From assembly GCA_007753675.1 (NCBI GenBank), contig CP036432.1:7256233-7320232 (forward strand): DNA of 64,000 nt, written 5' to 3'. Of this stretch, positions 12,001 through 16,531 are shown piece by piece (position 1 is the first letter of the stretch; the number at the start of each line of letters is the position of its first letter). The notes beneath the pieces are model-generated. The model searched no databases. It saw only the letters and a list, made by a program, of their open reading frames with translations, and was not told where the DNA came from. This DNA comes from Stieleria magnilauensis (lineage in GTDB: Bacteria; Planctomycetota; Planctomycetia; Pirellulales; Pirellulaceae). The position numbers and the translations under genes are program-made.

Positions 12001-15000
12001 GATCAGTTGCTGCAGATCGATCCGACCAGCGGCGCTGTGTTGAACAGTTTTGCACTGCCGATCGACGTCAACTACGGCGGACTGGCCATCGATCCGGTCA
12101 CCGGCAACCTCTGGATCGGATCCAGCCAAACGACCTCGGTCAGCGAATACACCACCGCCGGCGTGCTGGTCCGCTCCGTCAACCTGTCCGCTCAAGGACT
12201 CGGCAACGAACTTTCCGGACTGGCCTTCGATGCGGCCGGTCGACTGTTCGTCAGTTCCAACAACGGCGTCGTGTACCGTCTGGACCTCGCGCCGATCGCC
12301 GCTCCCGCTCCCGTTTTGTCGTCGATCAGCGCGACCGCCAAGGACGGGAATCCGGCAAGCGGTGCCACCGCATCGGCCAACGTGGCCCAGTCGATCGAAC
12401 TGATCGGAACGAACTTCACCGCCGCCACACGCGTCGTCTTTTCGACCCGTGACAACCACGGTGTCGTCGGCAGCGTGGAAGTGCTACCGACGGCGGTCCG
12501 TGGTGACGGCACGCGATTGGAAGTGATCGTTCCGGATCTGGCGCAGACCGGATCGGTGTCGCTTCTCGGTGGCAGCGGCGGTGTCGACTTGCACATCGTC
12601 CCGGTGCTCAGCGGCATCAGCGGTCGCGCCGGAGTGGACGCCTTCTTCAGCCTGTTCGGTTCGGGATTCATGGAAGGTGCCAGCACGGTCACGATCGGAG
12701 GCGTCACGCTCACCGATCAGTACACCAACGCGGTCGACGGCGATGTCTCGGGCAGCCGCAACAACCAGTTCGATTTATTGGCCCGGTTTGCCGTCGAAGG
12801 CACGATCACGGTGGCGACCGCCGGTGGTTCGTTCAGCTTTGTCGGTCCCGTGGACGCCTTGCCGCCGTTCGTTGAATTTGGCGGCATCAGCGCCAATCCC
12901 CAGAGCGGTGTCGCGGTCAATGCGTCGGTCGCGTCGGCCAACACCGGTCAGCCGATCACGCTGATCGGCCGCGGTTTTACCAGCAACACGCTGGTCCAGT
13001 TTGAAGCGGTCGATGCGAGCGGCGTGGCCGGACGCTTGGTCCGCAGCGGCACGATCAACAGTGACGGCACACGGTTGACCGTCACCGTCCCCGCGCTGGC
13101 CCGCAGCGGGATGGTGAAAGTCATCGGCAGCACTGCCGAATTCCCCCTCCAGATCGTGCCGACGCTGCGTTCGGTCGGTGGATCGGTAACAGCGGGCAAC
13201 TCGATTTTGTTGGAAGGTACCGGACTGGTCGAAGGCGGCTTGACGGTCACGATCGATGGTCAGGTTGTCAGCGGCCTTGATGTCTTGGTGATTTCCGATC
13301 AGGGTCTCGACCAACAAGTCGTCGACCTGACCGTGCCCGCCGGGGTTTCTGACGGAGTGGTCGTGGTCAGCACGGCCGGAGGCAGTTTCACGCTCCGTCC
13401 GGCGGCGACGATCGTGACCGAGTCCGACCTGTTCCTCGGCCCGGATACCGGCGACACGCTGGCGACCGCGGAGGTGCTCGTCAACCTTTTGATCAACCGT
13501 CGGCTGAACGTCCACTCGCAGAGCATCGGTGACAATGATTTCATTGCCCAAGACGTGGACCTGTATCGATTCACGGCCAATGCGGGCGATGTGATCGGCA
13601 TCGATGTGATCCGGCAGGCCCCCTTCAGCCTGGTCAACTCCTACGTTCGCCTGTTCGATGCCACGGGCAACGAATTGGCATCCGACGTCAATAGCGGACC
13701 GGACGGCAATTCGCGTTTGACCGATGTCCGCTTGCCCGCCGCCGGCGATTACTACATCGGCATCAGCAGCTGGGTGAACACAAGCTACGATCCCTCAGTC
13801 GCTAATAGCGGCACGAGCGCATTTTACACCGGCCCCTATCAGTTGACCGTCCAGCGCGTCGACGGCGGCAGCACGTCGCTGACGGGCATCGTCGCTGCGG
13901 CAGACAGCGGCACGGCGGCACGGTCGGGCATCGCCGCGGCCAATGTGGGTCAAACCATCACGATTCAAGGTGCCGGGCTGCAGGACGGAGACCGGGTCGT
14001 GTTCACCACCATCGACCTCAACGGTAATCTCACCACGTCAGTCGTGACGCCGGCTTCGGTCGCCGCTGATGGCCTGAGTCTGGAAGTCCAGGTCCCTTTC
14101 AACGCGGCCAGCGGCATGGTCCGTTTGGAACGTGAAAACGTCGGCCAGTTCTTGCAGATCGTGCCGACGCTTCACGACGTGCGTCAAGATTCGACGCTTT
14201 ACCACAACGGGCAGCTTGTGTTGTTCGGCAGCGGTTTCGCCGAGGGTGGCGTGACGATCCACTTCGGTGCCCAGCCGTTGATCGACGGCAGTACCTTCAG
14301 CGGACCGGATGTGTATTACAGCGCCGACTTCAGCTTCGAAAACGGCAGCATCTACTTGACCGTTCCAAACGGAGTGCCCTTCGGTCCGATCAGCGTCAGC
14401 ACCCTCGGCGGCACCAGCGCCGCGTTCCCGTTGACCTTCAGCGGCATCACTTCGACTGCCGACAGCGGCACGCCCGCCAACGCCCTCGAGGCTTCCGCCA
14501 ACCCCGGTCAGGCCATCACGCTCTCCGGTAGCGGGTTCGATGCGTCCAGTGACGTCGTGTTCCAAGTCATCGACATCAACGGAATCGTCAGCCAACAAGT
14601 CGTTCGCCCGCTGGCCGTTGAACCCGATGGTTCACAACTGACCGTCGTTGTCCCGATGAACGCCTTCACCGGAACCGTCGGCGTTGTCGGCGACCAGAAC
14701 AACACCCAAGCACGCTTGCAGATCGTGCCGGTGGTGACGTCATTCGACCTAACGGGAGGCAACGGGTCCGTCACGATCTTTGGCAGTGGATTGATCGAGG
14801 GTAACGATAGCGTGTACACCTTTGGAACGACGCAGTTGACCGATAGCAGCGTCAGCGGCGGTCCCGACGTGTACTACAGCGCTGACTTCAGCTTCCAAAA
14901 CGGACGTGTGTTCTTGAACCTGCCACCGCACGGCTTTGGGGAACTCATCGTGACGACCGCTGGCGGCAGCAGTGTGCCGATCGCGATGGGTTTTGCGTTC

Positions 15001-15669
15001 CCGGCTGTGGGTACGATTTACGATGTGGCGTTGGATTCGGTCAGCGGCGACCTGTTTGTAGCGACGTCTTCGCAGATTTTGCGTGTCGACGCGGTCAGCG
15101 GCCAAACGTTAGCGGCGTTCAACCTGCCCGGCGGCAACAGCACCAACACGGGGCTGCAAGTTTTGCCGACCGCGATGACCCTCGGCGGAGTCGGTGTTTC
15201 CGCCGGAAGCCTGCTGGTCACCAACGGCAGCGTCAGCTTTGACAAACTGTACGCAGTCGATCCCACGACGGGTGTGATCCTGGCGACACTCGATCTGGGA
15301 CAAAACATCGATCCGGTGGCCGGTGTCTACGATCCAACCAGCGGCAGCCTGTTTCTGCTTGACCGCAACGCGAACCTGCTCTGGCAGATCGATCCATCGA
15401 CCGGCGCCGTCCAAAACAGCTTTGCATTGGCAATCGACGTCTTCCACGGCGGGCTCGCACTTGATCCGGTCAGTGGCAACCTGTGGATCGGTACTAGCCA
15501 AAGCACAACGGTCAGCGAGTACACCCTGACCGGATCGCTGGTTCGCACGGTCGATCTGGCGGCGCAAGGACTCGGCAACGAGCTCACCGGTCTGGTCTTC
15601 GATTTGGCCGGCCAGCTACTGGCGGCGTCCACGCTGGGCGTCGTCTATCGATTCGATTTAAACGTCTAA
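1..15669 (+). CDS. Giant secreted multidomain protein with vanadium-haloperoxidase-like domain (5' end outside window)
   Basis: The frame is open from the first base, so the N-terminus, including any signal or LEPR motif, lies upstream. Numbering below takes the codon at nt 10 as residue 1. A PAP2/vanadium-haloperoxidase domain spans about residues 158-545. Its ligand set has family spacing: K419 and R426, S462-G463-H464, R513 and H519. Then come bacterial Ig-like modules, an SbsA-type Ig domain (nt 2230-2580), a carboxypeptidase-regulatory-like module (2590-2960), a lower-G+C helical segment (3480-4250), thrombospondin-3-like Ca-binding repeats (4255-4380), an LVIVD-like propeller (4400-5330) and Ig modules. 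From about 6000, IPT-like modules ending in LQIVP alternate with NHL-like propellers and a PPC domain. Most of this part is a tandem duplication. The protein ends in a propeller at GVVYRFDLNV with no sorting tail. Likely a surface or matrix protein carrying an oxidase or phosphatase; the substrate is unknown. Confidence 0.9.
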   Translation, partial: SLSVEAHLDGTTTISVPVNPDGSFSFDPKTIPGFADGGHQVRIVARDGFGNPTSLNLDFILDTLPPAAPALDLSAGSGAVGPRTTNASRVTLVGSTDPNVSVALAPVAATSLSSNTGAVQFASVELQVGSNPFTAIATDAAGNSTVANFNLERVIQTGSQDPVLRWNQVTLDAITFDASSPTYASRAIAIVHAAIYDAVASLEGRPGYYVSLLPPPGASLEAAVSGAAYHVLNDLYPGQQSFLDANLQAALAVVPEGSGKTAGVTFGRSVADAILAMRAGDGWNAFVDYVPGTVPGAWLPTGPTYAQALHPQWANLTPFAMTTADQFLPAGPPDLSSQAWANAYNEVKSLGQLNSPSRTADQTEIARFWADGAGTSTPVGHWNVIAGDAALTAGNSISENARLFAALNLSLGDAAIVAWNAKYRYDFWRPETAIRAGSSDGNAATLADPSWTPLVISPPFPEYVSGHSTYSGAAAAILTATFGPGFSFVATSASLPGVSRAFNNFDEAAEEAGRSRVYGGIHYDFSNRDGLEAGRSLASYVLGTFTTSVDQIAPTVILVSPNTAIATQQNVTVTGRVLDNLSGVATLEAQLDNGAFGPLSFDADGNFSVQTTLPLDGTADGAHALKLRATDYAGNTSGIKQLDFVLDTIAPALTVDLPPAGATLAAGARLTGSVSGTGAALVSLTYNFNGGAARSFLTSKAGGAFNTALDLSTLTAGTHTLNVVARDAAGNVTTVSRSVTLPELIPLTITHVTPAAGSSDVGSTYRPQVFFSRPVNVGSLNATNFYATDTTGTKIPARIVPAADGRFAWLFFNQPLPSASTVTVHVVGDTILAADGGQPLDADGNGTAGGTFSYRFTTVSLVPLAGTSLSGRVYDPGVDLKPMTFDDFRAGPDGALHTADDIFLNPLAGVKVFILGLENQSVTTDAQGYFSFASVPAGNIKLAIDGRTATNAPAGFYFPEMVMDLEILVGQANTVMGTMGTRAQREANLDRLETYLPRIKSSILQSVSDSAATTIGVDAESAPNLTPQQRQYLQLEIQPASLIGPDGQPITGGQVGISAVPPELVRDMLPAGLLQHTFDITIQAPDAAAFATPLQITFPNVFNAAPGTKLNFLSFDHTTGRLVIEGTATVSEDGLSVTSDPGTGITKPGWHGLTPPITQPKKPDDCTPFRGYNAYIVCAKAYFSTFVSNFKNTFNYASSKRAAEAARDACVKVAELCAGGGSSGGTDGNAPPPFELNTESQSNLPISDPLLQLIANMRAIQDSIQTDLDLSQDIANQIEQLIGNAQSEAELTQQQRDQLATLESNLIALFEGQTPAERFAARMAEYEDLLFDADLELQHFVSEKYFYYLENLDNGFVIRGTTERDGSITDIALQPNSHYLLRLVGASSFQVRETIVITASSGESTSICFRPIVVDSSVDSDFDGLTDLVESIIGTNPTNADSDLDGISDRAEIEQGLDPLSGLAFPTGVVASLLIQGEATEIRLVGSVLDTGDQMAYVATGSYGLAIIDVSQLQMPVVVSQLMLNGNALDLDISPSQNLAAVATGIYGIQIVDVAAATSPTLLQSVPLPGGATRVEIYDGLIYAGSPQSDRLHIIDLATGELLESITIGGGIVDLAREGSLLYALTGNQQLRAIDISHFSAVVRGSLTLPQAGRKVFVGNGVAYIGADPGFGQGFMTANVADPDNLILLSDVDANNIAGTAIVANGSGLGISVGDLGFGVDSVLHVVDVSDPTNTSAFVTQYSLPSDPRSVALGAGIAFVANGVNGLQVVNYRSFDNLGQAPVISISSPVQDIDGGAAGIQIVEGTSIPIQVSITDDVQVRNVELLVNGQVVQNDVAFPFDFIAIAPALAGGPSSVSIQVRAIDTGGNTSLSNILSYDLVADSIAPSVVGTTPQSGQKVFFTPSIDVRFDEPLNTALVNAGGVSLIFLGADGVVGGGDDQTVPLRSVESRVLGRRLSIYPANLLDTGNYQVTLDPSIVADRAGNHLAAPFSFEFTIRPASDLKAQSGFPRVGRAPSANAGQEIGFHFPGGVDENLRVTFPTIDVNGNLGSIEVAPSRFDGIVNNAFFVVPMNATTGDINSTAFVDGPLPLQIVPTLNDVRQDSTPYHNGQLVLFGSGFAEGGVTIHFGAQSLIDGSTFSGPDVYYSADFSFENGSIYLTVPTAVPFGPISVSTLGGTSAAFPLTFSGITSTADSGTPADALAASANPGQAITLSGSGFDASSDVVFQVIDINGIVSQQVVRPLAVEPDGSQLTVVVPMNAFTGTVGVVGDQNNTQARLQIVPVLDNVDFTSIAADRSSGQVILSGRGFVEGNNSVYTFGGIQLTDTGVSEGPDVYYSVDFGFHNGTVHLALPTDGNFHGAVTVMTAGGTSAAFAVGYNDLIALAASGTPANAADASANPGQTFTVSGTGLSMTTDLLAQYLDLGGTLQTQLLNPHFVNVAGTEATFLVPKYFNGAFSVHVIGSAAEHLLQIVPIVTGLNVNGNGAVEVLGSGFVEGNNSLYVFGSSQLTDIDVNAGPDVYYSSDFSFQNGRVLLSLPRHGFESFTATTTGGSSVAISTHFLHPAAGILYDVAVDPTNGKVFVVTISQILQIDPANGQTLAAFSLPGGNSGNTGLQVLPTAMTLSGVAIPAGSLLVTNGGASTDKVYAVNPNTGVILATRDLGLNHDPVAGVYHPTSGSLFLLDGSPDQLLQIDPTSGAVLNSFALPIDVNYGGLAIDPVTGNLWIGSSQTTSVSEYTTAGVLVRSVNLSAQGLGNELSGLAFDAAGRLFVSSNNGVVYRLDLAPIAAPAPVLSSISATAKDGNPASGATASANVAQSIELIGTNFTAATRVVFSTRDNHGVVGSVEVLPTAVRGDGTRLEVIVPDLAQTGSVSLLGGSGGVDLHIVPVLSGISGRAGVDAFFSLFGSGFMEGASTVTIGGVTLTDQYTNAVDGDVSGSRNSQFDLLARFAVEGTITVATAGGSFSFVGPVDALPPFVEFGGISANPQSGVAVNASVASANTGQPITLIGRGFTSNTLVQFEAVDASGVAGRLVRSGTINSDGTRLTVTVPALARSGMVKVIGSTAEFPLQIVPTLRSVGGSVTAGNSILLEGTGLVEGGLTVTIDGQVVSGLDVLVISDQGLDQQVVDLTVPAGVSAGVVVVSTAGGSFTLRPAATIVTESDLFLGPDTGDTLATAEVLVDLLINRRLNVHSQSIGDNDFIAQDVDLYRFTANAGDVIGIDVIRQAPFSLVNSYVRLFDATGNELASDVNSGPDGNSRLTDVRLPAAGDYYIGISSWVNNGYDPSVANSGANAFYTGPYQLTVQRVDGGSTSLTGIVAAADSGTAARSGIAAANVGQTITIQGAGLQDGDRVVFTTIDLSGNLTTSVVTPTSVAADGLSLEVQVPFNAASGMVRLERENVGQFLQIVPTLHDVRQDSTLYHNGQLVLFGSGFAEGGVTIHFGAQSLIDGSTSSGPDVYYSADFSFENGSIYLTVPTAVPFGPISVSTLGGTSAAFPLTFSGITSTADSGTPADALAASANPGQAITLSGSGFDASSDVVFQVIDINGIVSQQVVRPLAVEPDGSQLTVVVPMNAFTGTVGVVGDQNNTQARLQIVPVLDNVDFTSIAADRSSGQVILSGRGFVEGNNSVYTFGGIQLTDTGVSEGPDVYYSVDFGFHNGTVHLALPTDGNFHGAVTVMTAGGTSAAFAVGYNDLIALAASGTPANAADASANPGQTFTVSGTGLSMTTDLLAQYRDLGGTLQTQLLNPHFVNVAGTEATFLVPKYFNGAFSVHVIGSAAEHLLQIVPIVTGLNVNGNGAVEVLGSGFVEGNNSLYVFGSSQLTDIDVNAGPDVYYSSDFSFQNGRVLLSLPRHGFESFTATTTGGSSVAISTHFLHPAAGILYDVAVDPTNGKVFVVTISQILQIDPANGQTLAAFSLPGGNSGNTGLQVLPTAMTLSGVAIPAGSLLVTNGGASTDKVYAVNPNTGVILATRDLGLNHDPVAGVYHPTSGSLFLLDGSPDQLLQIDPTSGAVLNSFALPIDVNYGGLAIDPVTGNLWIGSSQTTSVSEYTTAGVLVRSVNLSAQGLGNELSGLAFDAAGRLFVSSNNGVVYRLDLAPIAAPAPVLSSISATAKDGNPASGATASANVAQSIELIGTNFTAATRVVFSTRDNHGVVGSVEVLPTAVRGDGTRLEVIVPDLAQTGSVSLLGGSGGVDLHIVPVLSGISGRAGVDAFFSLFGSGFMEGASTVTIGGVTLTDQYTNAVDGDVSGSRNNQFDLLARFAVEGTITVATAGGSFSFVGPVDALPPFVEFGGISANPQSGVAVNASVASANTGQPITLIGRGFTSNTLVQFEAVDASGVAGRLVRSGTINSDGTRLTVTVPALARSGMVKVIGSTAEFPLQIVPTLRSVGGSVTAGNSILLEGTGLVEGGLTVTIDGQVVSGLDVLVISDQGLDQQVVDLTVPAGVSDGVVVVSTAGGSFTLRPAATIVTESDLFLGPDTGDTLATAEVLVNLLINRRLNVHSQSIGDNDFIAQDVDLYRFTANAGDVIGIDVIRQAPFSLVNSYVRLFDATGNELASDVNSGPDGNSRLTDVRLPAAGDYYIGISSWVNTSYDPSVANSGTSAFYTGPYQLTVQRVDGGSTSLTGIVAAADSGTAARSGIAAANVGQTITIQGAGLQDGDRVVFTTIDLNGNLTTSVVTPASVAADGLSLEVQVPFNAASGMVRLERENVGQFLQIVPTLHDVRQDSTLYHNGQLVLFGSGFAEGGVTIHFGAQPLIDGSTFSGPDVYYSADFSFENGSIYLTVPNGVPFGPISVSTLGGTSAAFPLTFSGITSTADSGTPANALEASANPGQAITLSGSGFDASSDVVFQVIDINGIVSQQVVRPLAVEPDGSQLTVVVPMNAFTGTVGVVGDQNNTQARLQIVPVVTSFDLTGGNGSVTIFGSGLIEGNDSVYTFGTTQLTDSSVSGGPDVYYSADFSFQNGRVFLNLPPHGFGELIVTTAGGSSVPIAMGFAFPAVGTIYDVALDSVSGDLFVATSSQILRVDAVSGQTLAAFNLPGGNSTNTGLQVLPTAMTLGGVGVSAGSLLVTNGSVSFDKLYAVDPTTGVILATLDLGQNIDPVAGVYDPTSGSLFLLDRNANLLWQIDPSTGAVQNSFALAIDVFHGGLALDPVSGNLWIGTSQSTTVSEYTLTGSLVRTVDLAAQGLGNELTGLVFDLAGQLLAASTLGVVYRFDLNV
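6268..10209 (+). repeat. Tandem repeat copy 1 (3,942 bp, in frame)
   Basis: This is the first copy of a 1,314-codon unit inside the giant gene. Copy and spacing were fixed by matching both edges: TTGCAGATCGTGCCGACG occurs at 6268, 10210 and 14152. The unit encodes three GPDVYYS-type IPT modules, an NHL-like propeller (about 7690-8350), several further IPT-like modules and a PPC domain (about 9500-9920). From about 7363 to 8821 I saw no difference from copy 2; scattered substitutions occur elsewhere. Confidence 0.93.
10210..14151 (+). repeat. Tandem repeat copy 2 (3,942 bp, in frame)
   Basis: The second copy abuts copy 1 with no spacer and keeps the frame. Sample differences from copy 1 are 7362 T versus 11304 C (silent), 8822 G versus 12764 A (Ser to Asn), the Leu/Arg change in AQY(L/R)DLGG and the Ala/Asp change in GVS(A/D)GVVVV. 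Changes cluster towards the ends. That pattern fits a recent duplication or gene conversion and shows that the copies are not one sequence assembled twice. Confidence 0.93.
14152..14733 (+). repeat. Tandem repeat copy 3, truncated
   Basis: The third copy matches copies 1 and 2 closely for 582 bp, up to QARLQIVPV. It then skips the second IPT pair of the unit and continues in a clearly diverged version of the third IPT module and the NHL-like propeller (14734-15660), ending at the stop codon. The C-terminus is therefore an older, shortened unit partly overwritten by the newer repeat sequence. Confidence 0.85.
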
Positions 15670-15699
15670 CCCCTTACTCATGAAGCAACGATAGAGTCC

Positions 15700-16323
15700 A
15701 TGTCCTCAACATTCTGGTCAAAAACATCGCGTTATGCGATTTGCGTTTTTTTGGCGTTCAGTTGGACGGAGTCCCGTGCGGCGATCGTCACCATCGGGGA
15801 TTTCAGCACAACACCTTCTGGCGTTGCGCAGTCGGGCAGCGTCGATATCTTCATCGAAGATGATGGATCGTTGCCGATTGAAGTCGCGGCATTCCAGCTC
15901 AAGGTCACCGTCGTCGGCGGAGACGCGGGCGCCGTTCTGACCGGTTTTGGAGCTCCATCGAGTCGCCCTTACGTCTTTTCCGGTGCGTCCTCCATGCCGG
16001 CCGGTCTGATCTCGAATGATTTCAAAATCGTCGAACTCGGTGACTTTTTGCTGTCCGGAAGCAGAAATGTCCTCGGTGGCGAAGGGCTCGGAAGTCTGCA
16101 ATTTTCGATCCCAGCCAACGCAACGAAGAATTTCAAACTGGACCTCAGCCTGAATCCGCAAGACACGTTCCTTGCCAACGGTGCCGGTCAAAACCAGCCG
16201 TTCACCATTCGAGGAGGATCCATTTCTGTCACGGCCATTCCCGAACCGAGTGTCGCCGCGCTGCTGCTTTGCGTCCCCGCAATGTACGTTTGCATGACGA
16301 GGCGACGGAGGAGAAGTGCCTGA
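15700..16323 (+). CDS. PEP-CTERM sorted secreted protein
   Basis: 207 aa, starting 30 bp after the giant gene, so possibly co-transcribed with it. It has an N-terminal signal peptide (hydrophobic about residues 10-27), a beta-rich body of about 150 residues and a C-terminal PEP-CTERM signal: PEPSVAA, a hydrophobic stretch (LLLCVPAMYV) and an Arg-rich end (RRRRRS). In the family such tails are recognised and cleaved by an exosortase, which links export to the outer envelope or extracellular matrix. The body shows a cohesin-like run (GDFLLSG, then GLGSLQF), but I cannot name its ligand. No exosortase is encoded in this window. Confidence 0.85.
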   Translation: MSSTFWSKTSRYAICVFLAFSWTESRAAIVTIGDFSTTPSGVAQSGSVDIFIEDDGSLPIEVAAFQLKVTVVGGDAGAVLTGFGAPSSRPYVFSGASSMPAGLISNDFKIVELGDFLLSGSRNVLGGEGLGSLQFSIPANATKNFKLDLSLNPQDTFLANGAGQNQPFTIRGGSISVTAIPEPSVAALLLCVPAMYVCMTRRRRRSA

Positions 16324-16427
16324 GACCGGCGAGACGCGTCGGCCAACGGCGTCCCCGGGCGACGCATCGGGAGGATTTAGGAGGAGGAAATTAAGATTGC
16401 TGCAGGGAAACGGACGACGGGTTTAGA

Positions 16428-16447
16428 ATTGACATGCAAATGTCAAT
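16428..16447. promoter_or_regulatory. Operator-like inverted repeat overlapping a possible -35 box
   Basis: A perfect inverted repeat with arms ATTGACAT and ATGTCAAT and a 4-nt centre (GCAA) lies about 85-100 bp upstream of the GH43-like gene. The left arm contains TTGACA (16429-16434), a consensus -35 hexamer. The best -10 is poor (CTATGG or TATGGG, spacing 18-19). It could be a repressor site on the promoter of the GH43-like gene, but no cognate regulator lies nearby. Confidence 0.4.
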
Positions 16448-16531
16448 CTGGGCTATGGGAATCTGCTTCGCCCATACGACGATGTTTGCCCCTCCAAGTT
16501 GCCGCCAACCTGTTTCCCCGTGAGTCCGGTG

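Noticed and set aside
6268-14151. Tandem duplication as an assembly error
   Set aside because: The two copies differ at scattered positions, including amino-acid changes, and a third, diverged copy follows. An error cannot be excluded without long reads, but a simple double count would be identical.
16499-16531. TTG start for the GH43-like gene
   Set aside because: The ATG at 16532 gives a shorter N-region and a normal signal peptide; the TTG and GTG starts lack a better ribosome-binding site.
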